A DNA stretch of 64,000 nt from Falcatimonas sp. MSJ-15 (GTDB lineage Bacteria; Bacillota; Clostridia; Lachnospirales; Lachnospiraceae): assembly GCF_018918265.1 (NCBI RefSeq), contig NZ_JAHLQC010000013.1, positions 1 through 64,000 of the forward strand. Direction: 5' to 3'. Numbering within the stretch: the first letter of the stretch is position 1; each line of letters starts with the position of its first letter. Position numbers and translations under genes: made by a program. The notes beneath the pieces were generated by a model that was given only the letters and a program-made list of their open reading frames with translations, did no database searches and was not told the origin of the DNA. Shown here in pieces: positions 11,152 through 20,307 of the stretch.

Positions 11152-11426
11152 AATTGTGTAAAACTCCTTTCAACGGGCAAAATAAAATAAATAATATAAA
11201 AAAAATCAGTCGTTGTAGTAGTAGGGGATGTTAATAAGTTGAAAAGTGGTCTAAGCCCACAAAAAAACTCATAAAAAGCAATTTAAAAACCATGTTAAAA
11301 ACAAAAAAAACAATGTTAAAAAGTAAAAAGTTATCAACAATGGCTAAAAAAGCAAAAAACATCAAAAAATAACTATCAACATCAAAAAAACAAAAAATAC
11401 ACAGGATATCCACGAAAAAAAATAAC
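11152..11426. other. dnaA-dnaN intergenic region, possible second part of a bipartite origin
   Basis: This 275-bp gap is A-rich on the plus strand. It holds DnaA-box-like 9-mers: TTATCAACA (11331-11339), a CTATCAACA (about 11373) and a TATCCACG around 11407. TGTGGATTA (11431-11439) lies just inside dnaA. Firmicutes origins are often split on either side of dnaA, and this would be the downstream half. A 60-codon minus-strand open frame here is low-complexity and not believed. Confidence 0.5.
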
Positions 11427-12770
11427 TTATTGTGGATTAATCTTCTTAGTAAGAATATCTATAAGATTCCTTGTACTTTCTTTGGTATTCATCTCGGAAG
11501 TAATCTTCTCGATAGCATGTATAACTGTTGTATGATCTTTTTTACCAAGGTAAGCACCAATAGACTGCAATGGAGTCTCAGTGATCGTACGACACAGATA
11601 CATAGCTATCTGTCTTGGGTAAACAATCTCCTTATTACGTTTCTTAGAAGAAAGATCGGAAGGAGAAATATTAAAATGCTCAGCAACAACCTGAATGATA
11701 AGTTCAGGAGTTACTTCTTTATTAACATCAGGAGAGATAAGATCTTTAAGTGCTTCTTCAGCAAGCTGGATATTAATCTCTCTGTGAACAAGTGTTGAAT
11801 AAGCAACGATCTTAGTAAGAGCACCCTCAAGTTCACGAATATTAGATTTTATATTGGTAGCAATATATTTAATAACATCATTATCAATGTTATAACCTTC
11901 AAGCTCTTCTTTTTTCTTAAGGATAGCCATACGAGTCTCGTAATCAGGAGACTGGATATCAACAGTAAGTCCCCATTCAAATCTTGAACGAAGACGTTCT
12001 TCAAGAGTCTCAAAATCTTTTGGCGGTTTATCAGAAGATATGATAATCTGCTTCTTAGATTCTCTTAAAGTGTTGAAAGTATGGAAAAATTCTTCCTGTG
12101 TACTCTCCTTACCTATTAAGAATTGAATATCATCAATAAGAAGAACATCAATATTACGATACTTCTCACGAAAAGCAATATTTGAATCTTTTTTAATAGA
12201 ATCAATAAGCTCATTAGTAAACTTCTCGCTTGTTACATAAAGCACCTTAGCATCCGGATTATGCTGCAAAATAAAATGAGCAATTGAATGCATAAGGTGA
12301 GTCTTGCCAAGACCAACACCTCCATATATAAAAAGAGGGTTATAAACTTCGGCCGGAGACTCAGCAACAGCTAAAGACGCAGCATGAGCCAGATTATTGT
12401 TGGCACCAACAACAAAAGTATCAAATGTATAATTAGGATTAAGCCCTGCATTAATAACATTATCCATATAAGAAGAATGCTTAACAGTCTTTTGATCAAC
12501 ATTCTTAACATCATTAGGTGTAACAAGTTCAATATCATAAACATGTCCGGTGAGTTCAGCAATAATAACACTTAAAGGAACAAGATATTTCTTCTTAATA
12601 TAATCAAGGCCAAGCTGTTGATCCGGTACAATAATAGTAACCAGATTGTCAGTAACAGAATAAACCTTAAGAGGCATAAGCCAGGTCTTAAAGGAAACAT
12701 CACTTATATCATGTTCATTTTTCAATGTAATTAGTATTTCATTCCATTTTTCAATAATTACGTTCTCCAT
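11427..12770 (-). CDS. dnaA: Chromosomal replication initiator DnaA
   Basis: This 447-aa AAA+ protein binds DnaA boxes and opens the origin. Domain I occupies about residues 1-80. The ATPase has Walker A GGVGLGKTHL (near 150), Walker B LLIDDIQF (near 212) and sensor RLRSRFEWGLTVDI. The C-terminal DNA-binding helix-turn-helix ends in the DnaA signature GKKDHTTVIHA (near 415). GGAG lies 7 bp before the ATG. It begins the minus-strand replication cluster directly beside the origin. Confidence 0.98.
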   Translation of the reverse strand: MENVIIEKWNEILITLKNEHDISDVSFKTWLMPLKVYSVTDNLVTIIVPDQQLGLDYIKKKYLVPLSVIIAELTGHVYDIELVTPNDVKNVDQKTVKHSSYMDNVINAGLNPNYTFDTFVVGANNNLAHAASLAVAESPAEVYNPLFIYGGVGLGKTHLMHSIAHFILQHNPDAKVLYVTSEKFTNELIDSIKKDSNIAFREKYRNIDVLLIDDIQFLIGKESTQEEFFHTFNTLRESKKQIIISSDKPPKDFETLEERLRSRFEWGLTVDIQSPDYETRMAILKKKEELEGYNIDNDVIKYIATNIKSNIRELEGALTKIVAYSTLVHREINIQLAEEALKDLISPDVNKEVTPELIIQVVAEHFNISPSDLSSKKRNKEIVYPRQIAMYLCRTITETPLQSIGAYLGKKDHTTVIHAIEKITSEMNTKESTRNLIDILTKKINPQ

Positions 12771-12804
12771 TACAATCTCCCTACTTAAAAGTTCTCTATC
12801 CTAT

Positions 12805-12833
12805 ATAATAAACTAAAATGAGCAAGATTTCAA
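12805..12833 (-). promoter_or_regulatory. dnaA promoter
   Basis: Minus-strand TTGAAA (12828-12833), 17-bp spacer, TATTAT (12805-12810). The predicted start is about 30 nt before the dnaA ATG. Its closeness to the DnaA boxes would allow autoregulation. Confidence 0.6.
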
Positions 12834-13182
12834 TGTGAATAAATGCGTAAACTTAAAAAAAATCTAGTCAATAAGAACTATTTTTATTAACATAATGTTA
12901 AAAAACAAGATTGGGGAAAAGTGAAAAAAAGCTAAAAAACACAACAAATCAACAAGAAATGCACATAAGAAAAACAAAAAAGTGGAACATGTTGAAAAAA
13001 AATAAGAACACGAAAAATGTTGAAAAAAAGCCAAAAAATACACAATGAAGATCGGAAATCAACACAAGAGTAAGAAGTTATCCACAAGTTTTACACAAAA
13101 TGTGGATAACTTCGATCAGAAAGAATGTGGATGTTAGAAAAATGTGGAAAATATAAACATTTAATAAAGAAAGAACTTTCAC
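12834..13182. other. Chromosomal replication origin (oriC)
   Basis: This non-coding, very AT-rich stretch separates divergent dnaA and rpmH. It contains perfect DnaA boxes TTATCCACA (13078-13086) and, inverted, TGTGGATAA (13101-13109), plus near matches TGTGGATGT (13126-13134) and TGTGGAAAA (13143-13151). Nearby A-tracts and repeated TGTTGAAAAAA phrases (about 12988 and 13018) are candidate unwinding sequence. Gene direction switches here from mostly minus to mostly plus, as expected of an origin. Confidence 0.85.
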
Positions 13183-13211
13183 TTGACGTAGGTAAAAAAT
13201 TTGAATATAAT
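13183..13211 (+). promoter_or_regulatory. rpmH operon promoter
   Basis: TTGACG (13183-13188), 17-bp spacer, perfect TATAAT (13206-13211), about 90 bp before rpmH. Confidence 0.8.
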
Positions 13212-13299
13212 TGTACTGATGTTTTATTGTAGACTAGAAAAAATAGGTTTTACCATATATGAGATATATTGGTGCATTAGAATAAGGAGGTGTTTGTAG

Positions 13300-13434
13300 A
13301 TGAAGATGACATTTCAGCCTAAGAAAAAATCAAGAGCAAGAGTTCATGGTTTCAGAGCAAGAATGAGCACAGCAAACGGAAGAAAAGTATTAGCTGCTAG
13401 AAGAGCTAAAGGAAGAAAAGTATTATCAGCCTAG
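13300..13434 (+). CDS. rpmH: Ribosomal protein bL34
   Basis: A 44-aa, very basic protein of the large ribosomal subunit. It begins [19 protein letters not shown] and carries the conserved [20 protein letters not shown] segment. AGGAGG is 9 bp upstream of the ATG. It is the first gene of the plus-strand origin cluster, in the position where bL34 is found in nearly all bacteria. Confidence 0.97.
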   Translation: MKMTFQPKKKSRARVHGFRARMSTANGRKVLAARRAKGRKVLSA

Positions 13435-13460
13435 GCCGCATATTTGTGGCCTTTTCTTCT
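13434..13460 (+). terminator. Attenuator-like terminator after rpmH
   Basis: GGCCGC-(6)-GTGGCC followed by TTTTCTTCT, beginning at the last base of the rpmH stop codon. As rnpA follows 80 bp on, it probably lets part of the transcription through, keeping bL34 in excess over RNase P protein. Confidence 0.7.
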
Positions 13461-13538
13461 ATTATAAAATAAATTATGTTGTTAAAATATAATCTATTAA
13501 ATAGAAGAGTCAGTTATTAATGGCAAAGAGAGGTCTGT

Positions 13539-13883
13539 ATGAAAGATTATGAATCATTAAAGAAAAATAAAGATTTTCAGTTGGTTTATAGAAAAGGAAC
13601 TTCCTATGCCAACAGGTATTTAGTAATGTATGTGCTTAAGAATGAATTGGGATACAACAGAGTTGGTGTATCTGTAAGTAAAAAAGTCGGAAATAGTATT
13701 GTAAGGCACCGTCTTGCCAGGCTCATACGAGAAAGTTACAGATTGAACAGTGAAAAAGTTAATGATGGATATGATATAATATTTGTTTCGAGAGTGGCAT
13801 TAAGAGGTAAAGCATATAAGGATACAGAAACATCCATGCTTCATCTTATAAAAATGCATGCTTTGTTAAAAGAGGGATATTAA
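13539..13883 (+). CDS. rnpA: Ribonuclease P protein component
   Basis: The 114-aa basic protein subunit of RNase P, which trims tRNA 5' ends together with the RNA subunit. The family signature is present around residues 45-70 ([25 protein letters not shown]), preceded by [26 protein letters not shown] precedes the ATG. Its TAA overlaps the yidD ATG by one base, implying translational coupling. Confidence 0.96.
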   Translation: MKDYESLKKNKDFQLVYRKGTSYANRYLVMYVLKNELGYNRVGVSVSKKVGNSIVRHRLARLIRESYRLNSEKVNDGYDIIFVSRVALRGKAYKDTETSMLHLIKMHALLKEGY

Positions 13884-14098
13884 TGATAAAAGAAGGTATT
13901 GTTAATTCGGTAAAATTCTACCGCAAGTACTTATCGCCAATGAAACCATATGCGATGTGCAAGTATTATCCTACCTGTTCGCAATATGCCATAGAAGCTG
14001 TTGAAAAATATGGAGCAGTTAAAGGCAGTTATATGAGTATGAAAAGAATACTGAGGTGTAATCCATTCTCAAAAGGTGGTTATGACCCGGTACCATAA
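13883..14098 (+). CDS. yidD: Membrane protein insertion efficiency factor YidD
   Basis: A 71-aa protein that helps YidC-dependent membrane insertion. The cysteine-containing core [14 protein letters not shown] and the following [29 protein letters not shown] match the family closely. It overlaps rnpA by one base and precedes yidC by 30 bp. Confidence 0.95.
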   Translation: MIKEGIVNSVKFYRKYLSPMKPYAMCKYYPTCSQYAIEAVEKYGAVKGSYMSMKRILRCNPFSKGGYDPVP

Positions 14099-14128
14099 TA
14101 TTTTTTAATTATTAGGAGGAGATGAAAA

Positions 14129-15355
14129 GTGATACCATTAACACAGGACAGCAGTTTCCTTATTGGAGATGTTGCAAAGCTACTGGGATACATTTTAAGT
14201 GGTATATTTAGATTCCTTGATATGTTTGGAATTGAGAATATTGGACTATGTATTATTTTGTTTACATTTTTTGTAAAACTTGTAATGTTCCCACTTACAT
14301 TAAAACAACAGAAATTTTCAAAATTATCATCGATTATGCAGCCGGAATTACAGGCTATTCAGAATAAATATAAAGATAAAAAAGATAATGAATCGATGCT
14401 AAAAATGCAGGAAGAGACAAAAGAAGTATATGCAAAATATGGTACTTCAATGTCAGCAGGCTGCGTACAGCTTATTATTCAGATGCCAATATTATTCGCA
14501 TTGTATAGAGTTGTATATAACATACCGGCATACGTTCCTTCTGTAAAAGTTCTATTTACTAATATTCTTGGAACTGATGGAACAACAGGTATTATGAGCG
14601 ATCCAAATTTCCAGACTATAATGACTGAGCATTTTGGAGCAAAGGCAGATCTTACACTTAATACTAGTATTGATTTATTAAAATCATTTTCAACTGAGAA
14701 ATGGAACGAATTAGCCAAATTGTTCCCTAATATGGCTGATACAATTAATACAAGTGCAGAGCATTATTCAAGAATGAATGATTTCCTTGGAATTGATCTT
14801 GGTGTTGCACCGGGATTCAAGTTATCAATAGCACTTGCAATTCCTATTCTGTCAGCACTTACACAGTGGATAAGTGTTAAATTATCTATGGCACAGAATC
14901 CTAATACTGGTAAGACTGACGAAGAGAATCCTATGGCAGCATCAATGGGAATGATGAATAATATCATGCCACTTATGTCTGCATTCTTCTGTTTGACATT
15001 ACCAGCAGGTCTTGGTGTATACTGGATTGCATCAGCAGTATTCCAGATAATACAGCAGCTTGGAATTAACTACTATTTCAAAAAAGTTGATTTAAATGAT
15101 ATAATTAAGAAAAACATAGAAAAGAATAACAAAAAGCGTGCCAAGAAAGGTCTTCCACCTCAGCAGGTTAATAAGAAAGCAAATGTATATGCAAAGACAG
15201 TAAAAAGTGCAGAACAGAAAGCAAAAGAACTTGATGAGAGAAAGAAAGAAATAGAAGAATCTACAAAATATTACAAAAATAATAGTGGAAAAAAAGGAAG
15301 TATAGCTTCTAAGGCAGGAATGGTTAAACAGTATAACGAACGTAATAATAAGTAG
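14129..15355 (+). CDS. yidC: Membrane protein insertase YidC/Oxa1 family
   Basis: A 408-aa inner-membrane insertase of the short Firmicutes type, lacking the large periplasmic domain of proteobacterial YidC. Membrane segments occur near residues 15-50 (GYILSGIFRFLDMFGIENIG and following), 110-130 (CVQLIIQMPILFALYRVVY), 225-245 and 270-310. The lysine-rich C-terminal tail can bind the ribosome. The start is GTG, 9 bp after AGGAGG; a closer ATG at 14122 is out of frame. About 85 residues of linker (135-220) between membrane segments are longer than usual. Confidence 0.94.
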   Translation: MIPLTQDSSFLIGDVAKLLGYILSGIFRFLDMFGIENIGLCIILFTFFVKLVMFPLTLKQQKFSKLSSIMQPELQAIQNKYKDKKDNESMLKMQEETKEVYAKYGTSMSAGCVQLIIQMPILFALYRVVYNIPAYVPSVKVLFTNILGTDGTTGIMSDPNFQTIMTEHFGAKADLTLNTSIDLLKSFSTEKWNELAKLFPNMADTINTSAEHYSRMNDFLGIDLGVAPGFKLSIALAIPILSALTQWISVKLSMAQNPNTGKTDEENPMAASMGMMNNIMPLMSAFFCLTLPAGLGVYWIASAVFQIIQQLGINYYFKKVDLNDIIKKNIEKNNKKRAKKGLPPQQVNKKANVYAKTVKSAEQKAKELDERKKEIEESTKYYKNNSGKKGSIASKAGMVKQYNERNNK

Positions 15356-15379
15356 TCAATAAGTATAGGGGGATGCAAG

Positions 15380-16009
15380 ATGGAATTTATCGAAGTTTCA
15401 GCAAAAACTGTAGATGAGGCAATTACGGATGCACTCATAAAATTAGGTACAACAAGTGATAAAATTGAATATGAAGTTATTGAAAAAGGTAGTAATGGAT
15501 TATTAGGATTTATTGGCGTAAAACCAGCTAAGATAAAAGCATGGAAAAAAGCATCAGGCGTTGATGAAGTTGCAAGAGAATTTCTTGAAAATGTGTTCAG
15601 AACAATGGATATGGAAGTTAAGATTGATATAGAACTTCTAGAAGAAAGCAATGCCATGAATATAGACTTATCAGGTGATGATATGGGTGTTCTTATTGGG
15701 AAAAGAGGACAGACACTTGATTCACTTCAGTATCTTGTAAGTCTTGTTGTTAATAAGGAGAGTAAATCATTCCTTAAAGTGAAACTAGATACAGAGAATT
15801 ACAGAGCCAGAAGAAAAGAGACTCTTGAATCTCTGGCAAAGAATATAGCTTATAAAGTAAAAAGAACTAAGAGAGCAGTATCTCTTGAACCTATGAATCC
15901 TTATGAAAGAAGAGTAATACATTCAGCACTTCAGTCAGACAAGTATGTGTCTACAAGAAGTGAAGGAGATGAGCCTTTCAGACACGTTGTTGTGTACTTA
16001 AAAAAATAG
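15380..16009 (+). CDS. jag: RNA-binding protein Jag/KhpB
   Basis: A 209-aa RNA-binding protein with three parts. The N-terminal Jag domain (1-50) has the motif NGLLGFIGVKPAKIK. A KH-like domain (70-140) has VLIGKRGQTLDSLQYLVSLV, and an R3H domain (145-209) has MNPYERRVIHSAL and the end GDEPFRHVVV. It probably pairs with KhpA and affects cell elongation and mRNA. It follows yidC by 24 bp, as in most Firmicutes. Confidence 0.94.
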   Translation: MEFIEVSAKTVDEAITDALIKLGTTSDKIEYEVIEKGSNGLLGFIGVKPAKIKAWKKASGVDEVAREFLENVFRTMDMEVKIDIELLEESNAMNIDLSGDDMGVLIGKRGQTLDSLQYLVSLVVNKESKSFLKVKLDTENYRARRKETLESLAKNIAYKVKRTKRAVSLEPMNPYERRVIHSALQSDKYVSTRSEGDEPFRHVVVYLKK

Positions 16010-16025
16010 TTATAACCTAAATAAG

Positions 16026-16091
16026 AGCTGTTTCTGTATTGAAAGGTGCTTTTGCTATATATGCAGTGCCTGATATGGAAACAGCTTTTTG
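16026..16091 (+). terminator. Terminator after jag
   Basis: The outer stem AGCTGTTTC pairs with GAAACAGCT and is followed by TTTTT. An inner smaller stem (AGG-GC / GC-CCT) makes a long hairpin. Confidence 0.75.
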
Positions 16092-16127
16092 TATATAAAT
16101 ATGATGGTTACAAATGTAATAAATGAA

Positions 16128-16171
16128 TGTTTAAGTAAAAGTTAAAACAAGGTTTAACTTTTACTTAAACA
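16128..16171. repeat. 19-bp perfect inverted repeat upstream of mnmE
   Basis: Left arm TGTTTAAGTAAAAGTTAAA (16128-16146) and its exact complement (16153-16171) flank the 6-nt loop ACAAGG. No T-run follows. The element sits between the jag terminator and mnmE, so it is either an operator or 5'-UTR structure for mnmE or the remnant of a small mobile element. Confidence 0.85.
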
Positions 16172-16243
16172 CTTAAAAACCTTGAAAATACGCGATTTTA
16201 CAGATGGTAACGGTAAATAATAATGAAAGATAGGAGTAAGAAA

Positions 16244-17623
16244 ATGAAAAGCGATACAATAGCAGCTATTGCGACAGGCATGGGTAACTCAGGAATTGGT
16301 ATTATAAGAATGAGTGGTGATGAAGCAATAGCTATTGCGGACAAATTATTCAGATCAAAGAAAAAAGGAAAAACACTCAAAGAACAGAAAAGTCATACTG
16401 TTCATTATGGTAATATTGTATATAATGATAATGTAATTGATGAAGTTCTGGTAGTAGTGATGAAAGGACCTAATAGTTATACAAAAGAAGACGTTATTGA
16501 AATAAACTGCCATGGTGGGTCACTTGTTATGAAAGAGATACTTGAAGCTGTTATAAAATGTGGAGCAAGACCGGCAGAGCCAGGTGAATTTACCAAAAGA
16601 GCCTTTTTGAATGGAAGGATCGATCTGTCGCAGGCGGAAGCTGTTATTGATGTTATTAATTCTAAAAATAAATTTGCATTAAAGTGTTCAGTAGAACAGT
16701 TAAGTGGCAAATTCTCAGAAGAGATAAAGTCAATAAGAGATATGCTTATATACAATATTGCATATATTGAATCAGCATTAGATGACCCGGAACATATTAG
16801 TCTGGATGGTTTTTCACAAAAATTAAATGTAGATTTAATAAATGTAAAAAAGAGAATAAAAAAGCTTCTTGATACAGCAGATGATGGAAAGATATTAAAA
16901 GAAGGTATAAATACTGTAATACTTGGTAAGCCAAATGCAGGTAAATCAAGTCTTATGAATATACTTGTAGGAGAAGACAGAGCAATTGTTACAGATGTTG
17001 CAGGTACAACAAGAGATATTCTTGAAGTTCAGATTAACCTTAATGGAATAACACTTAATCTTATTGATACTGCCGGAATTAGAGATACAGAAGATGTAGT
17101 TGAAAAGATCGGTGTTGATAAAGCAAAAAAATATGCGAAAGAGGCAGATTTGATAATATATGTAGTTGACGCATCAAGAAAGATAGATGATAATGATGAA
17201 GAGATATTTGATATTATAAAAGACAAGAATACAATAGTTCTTCTTAATAAAAATGATCTTAATACTGTTGTTGGTGCAAGTGATATTAACAGATATATTG
17301 AAAATTGTCCTGTAATATCAATATCAGCTAAAGAGCAGACAGGAATTGAAAAATTACATGATTCAATAAGAAAGATGTTCTTACATGGAGAGATTAACTT
17401 TAATGATGAAGTATTCATTACAAATATAAGACATAAAGCTGCACTTAGTGAAGCTTATAATAGTATAGAACTTGTTATGAGAAGTATAGATGATGGTATG
17501 CCAGAAGACTTTTTATCAATAGATCTTATGAATGCTTATGAAGAGCTTGGAAAGATAACAGGTGAAGCAGTAGAAGATGATCTTGTTAATGAGATATTTA
17601 GCAAATTCTGTATGGGAAAATAA
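16244..17623 (+). CDS. mnmE: tRNA uridine-5-carboxymethylaminomethyl modification GTPase MnmE
   Basis: With MnmG it modifies the wobble uridine of several tRNAs. The N-terminal folate-binding domain is followed by a helical domain and an inserted G domain with G1 GKPNAGKSS, G3 DTAGIRDT and G4 NKND (near 345). The C-terminus is CMGK, the family catalytic cysteine motif. The start is placed at the ATG giving MKSDTIAAIATG because AGGAG lies 8 bp upstream; the frame opens seven codons earlier. 459 aa. Confidence 0.96.
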   Translation: MKSDTIAAIATGMGNSGIGIIRMSGDEAIAIADKLFRSKKKGKTLKEQKSHTVHYGNIVYNDNVIDEVLVVVMKGPNSYTKEDVIEINCHGGSLVMKEILEAVIKCGARPAEPGEFTKRAFLNGRIDLSQAEAVIDVINSKNKFALKCSVEQLSGKFSEEIKSIRDMLIYNIAYIESALDDPEHISLDGFSQKLNVDLINVKKRIKKLLDTADDGKILKEGINTVILGKPNAGKSSLMNILVGEDRAIVTDVAGTTRDILEVQINLNGITLNLIDTAGIRDTEDVVEKIGVDKAKKYAKEADLIIYVVDASRKIDDNDEEIFDIIKDKNTIVLLNKNDLNTVVGASDINRYIENCPVISISAKEQTGIEKLHDSIRKMFLHGEINFNDEVFITNIRHKAALSEAYNSIELVMRSIDDGMPEDFLSIDLMNAYEELGKITGEAVEDDLVNEIFSKFCMGK

Positions 17624-17658
17624 TAATGTAATTAAAGTCGGTACAAGGAGATAGAATT

Positions 17659-19539
17659 ATGAACGTAAATGAAGAGTATGATGTTGTTGTTGTAGGAGCC
17701 GGACATGCCGGATGTGAGGCTGCACTTGCATGTGCAAGACTTGGACTTGAGACAATAATTTTTACAATAAGTGTCGAGAGTATAGCTATGATGCCATGTA
17801 ATCCTAATATTGGAGGCAGTTCAAAAGGACATCTTGTAAGAGAGATAGATGCACTTGGAGGAGAGATGGGTAAGAATATCGACAGAACATTTATACAGTC
17901 CAAGATGTTAAATGAATCAAAAGGACCTGCAGTTCATTCACTAAGAGCACAGGCTGATAAAGCAGAATATAGCAGAAGTATGAGAAGAGTTCTTGAGAAT
18001 ACAGATAAACTTACAATACGTCAGGCAGAAGTATCAGAACTTATCGTGGAAGATGGCATAGTAAAGGGTGTTAAGACATATTCAGGTGCGACATATCATT
18101 CAAAAGCAGTTGTATTATGTACAGGAACATATCTAAAAGCCAGATGCATATATGGAGATGTGAGCAATTATACAGGTCCAAACGGACTTCAGGCAGCTAA
18201 TTATCTTACAGATTCGTTAAAAGCCAATGGAATTGAGATGTATAGATTCAAGACAGGAACACCAGCGAGAGCAGATAAGAGAAGTATTGATTTTTCAAAG
18301 ATGGAAGAGCAGTTTGGAGATAAAAAAGTGGTTCCATTCTCATTCGAGACAGATCCAAAAGATGTTCAGATAGATCAGGAATCATGCTGGCTTACATATA
18401 CTAATAATAAGACACATGAGATAATAAGAGCTAATCTTGATCGATCTCCACTATATTCAGGTAATATAAAAGGAACAGGACCAAGATACTGTCCTTCAAT
18501 AGAAGATAAAGTAGTAAGATTTGCAGACAAAGAAAGACATCAGGTATTCATAGAGCCAGAAGGAAGATATACGAATGAGATGTACCTTGGAGGCATGTCA
18601 AGTTCACTTCCAGAGGATGTTCAGTATGCAATGTATAGAACAGTACCAGGACTTGAGAATGTAAAAATAGTACGAAATGCATACGCAATTGAATATGACT
18701 GTATTAATTCAAATCAGTTAAAATCATCTCTTGAATTTAAAAAAATAAAAGGTCTATTCAGTGGTGGACAGTTTAATGGAAGTTCAGGATATGAAGAAGC
18801 AGCTTCTCAGGGGCTTATAGCAGGCATTAATGCAGCACTTAGTATTCTTGGAAAAGAACCATTAATACTTGATCGATCAGAGGCATATATCGGTGTTCTT
18901 ATAGACGATCTGGTTACAAAGGAGAATTTTGAACCATACAGAATGATGACATCAAGAGCTGAATATAGACTTTTGTTAAGACAGGATAATGCAGATCTTA
19001 GACTTACTAAAAAAGGCCATGAGATCGGTCTTATATCAGATGAGAGATATGAAAGACTTCTTGAGAAAGAAAAGCAGATAGCTGCAGAGATTGAGAGAGT
19101 AAGTAACGTAAATGTCGGTGCTAATAAGAAAGTACAGGAACTTCTTGAAAAATATGGAAGTACTCCTCTAAAATCAGGAACAACACTTGCAGAACTTATT
19201 AAAAGACCTGAACTTAATTATGAAGTACTTGCAGATATTGATAAAAACAGAAAAGAACTATCTGATGATGTAATAGAACAAGTTAATATCAATCTGAAAT
19301 ATGAAGGTTATATAACAAGACAGCTAAAACAGGTAGAACATTATAAGAAGCTTGAAGGAAAGCTTCTTCCGGATAATTTTGATTATAATACTGTAAGTGG
19401 ACTTAGAAAAGAAGCGCAACAAAAGCTTAATAAATACAATCCTCGTTCAATAGGTCAGGCATCAAGAATATCAGGTGTATCTCCGGCAGATATATCAGTA
19501 CTTCTTGTACATCTTGAGCAGATGAGAGGAAGAAAATAA
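17659..19539 (+). CDS. mnmG: tRNA uridine-5-carboxymethylaminomethyl modification enzyme MnmG
   Basis: The FAD-dependent partner of MnmE, 626 aa, full length. The N-terminal dinucleotide fold is [13 protein letters not shown]. The family sequence [22 protein letters not shown] is near residue 48, and a C-terminal helical domain binds MnmE and tRNA. AAGGAG precedes the ATG. It follows mnmE by 35 bp and precedes rsmG by 13 bp. Confidence 0.97.
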   Translation: MNVNEEYDVVVVGAGHAGCEAALACARLGLETIIFTISVESIAMMPCNPNIGGSSKGHLVREIDALGGEMGKNIDRTFIQSKMLNESKGPAVHSLRAQADKAEYSRSMRRVLENTDKLTIRQAEVSELIVEDGIVKGVKTYSGATYHSKAVVLCTGTYLKARCIYGDVSNYTGPNGLQAANYLTDSLKANGIEMYRFKTGTPARADKRSIDFSKMEEQFGDKKVVPFSFETDPKDVQIDQESCWLTYTNNKTHEIIRANLDRSPLYSGNIKGTGPRYCPSIEDKVVRFADKERHQVFIEPEGRYTNEMYLGGMSSSLPEDVQYAMYRTVPGLENVKIVRNAYAIEYDCINSNQLKSSLEFKKIKGLFSGGQFNGSSGYEEAASQGLIAGINAALSILGKEPLILDRSEAYIGVLIDDLVTKENFEPYRMMTSRAEYRLLLRQDNADLRLTKKGHEIGLISDERYERLLEKEKQIAAEIERVSNVNVGANKKVQELLEKYGSTPLKSGTTLAELIKRPELNYEVLADIDKNRKELSDDVIEQVNINLKYEGYITRQLKQVEHYKKLEGKLLPDNFDYNTVSGLRKEAQQKLNKYNPRSIGQASRISGVSPADISVLLVHLEQMRGRK

Positions 19540-19552
19540 TAAAGGAGGAAAT

Positions 19553-20269
19553 ATGTCAGAGACTTTTGAAAAATATTTAGAGCAGATTAATGTAGTAATT
19601 AATGATAAGCAAAAAGAACAGTTTAATAGATTCTATGAGATGCTTATAGAGAAAAATAAAGTAATGAATCTTACAGCTATTACAGAATATGATGAAGTTA
19701 TATTAAAACATTTTGTTGATTCACTTGCTATAAACAAATATTTTGATATGCAAAGACCATTAAAATTAATAGATGTGGGAACAGGAGCTGGTTTTCCAGG
19801 AATTCCATTAAAAATAGCTTTTGAACAGCTTGATGTTACACTTCTTGATTCTCTTAATAAAAGAATTAAATTCATAGAAGAAGTTGCAAAAGTTAATGAA
19901 TTAGATAAGATAAATCCTATACATGGAAGAGCAGAAGATGTGGCACGTAACAAAGAATATAGAGAAAAATTTGATATATGTGTATCAAGAGCAGTAGCTA
20001 ATCTTACCAGTCTCTCAGAATACTGTCTTCCATTTGTTAAAGTAGGTGGTTATTTTATATCATATAAGGCAGGTAATTCAGAAGAAGAGATAAATGACAG
20101 TAAAGCGGCAATAAAGATGCTTGGTGGCAAGATCGAAAGAGTTGAGAACTTTACACTTGCAGATACTGATATTACAAGAACTTTTGTATTTATAAAGAAA
20201 GAAAGACAGACATCAGCTAAATATCCAAGAAAAGCTGGTCTTCCAACAAAAGAACCATTAAAAGGCTAG
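19553..20269 (+). CDS. rsmG: 16S rRNA (guanine527-N7)-methyltransferase RsmG
   Basis: A 238-aa SAM-dependent methyltransferase acting on G527 of 16S rRNA. The SAM site DVGTGAGFPGIPLKIAF (near 75) and SRAVANLTSLSEYCLPFVKVGG (near 145) are diagnostic. The C-terminal tail (KYPRKAGLPTKEPL) is the conserved family end. AAAGGAGG precedes the ATG. It is the last gene of the plus-strand origin operon. Confidence 0.96.
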   Translation: MSETFEKYLEQINVVINDKQKEQFNRFYEMLIEKNKVMNLTAITEYDEVILKHFVDSLAINKYFDMQRPLKLIDVGTGAGFPGIPLKIAFEQLDVTLLDSLNKRIKFIEEVAKVNELDKINPIHGRAEDVARNKEYREKFDICVSRAVANLTSLSEYCLPFVKVGGYFISYKAGNSEEEINDSKAAIKMLGGKIERVENFTLADTDITRTFVFIKKERQTSAKYPRKAGLPTKEPLKG

Positions 20270-20279
20270 AAATGAAAAG

Positions 20280-20307
20280 AGAAATACCAGACTTAGTCTG
20301 GTATTTC
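20280..20307. terminator. Bidirectional terminator between rsmG and the hydrolase
   Basis: A 12-bp perfect stem, GAAATACCAGAC paired with GTCTGGTATTTC, has a 3-nt loop. The hairpin contains the stop codon of the convergent hydrolase. On the minus strand a CTTTTC-rich stretch follows. Confidence 0.75.

Noticed and set aside
11231..11413. 60-codon Phe-rich minus-strand frame between dnaN and dnaA
   Set aside because: Low-complexity product of A-tracts in origin DNA, no Shine-Dalgarno sequence; the region contains DnaA-box-like sites instead.
12371..12575. Leu/Met-rich and Asn/Ile-rich frames within dnaA
   Set aside because: Shadows of dnaA in other frames; dnaA itself is intact and full length.
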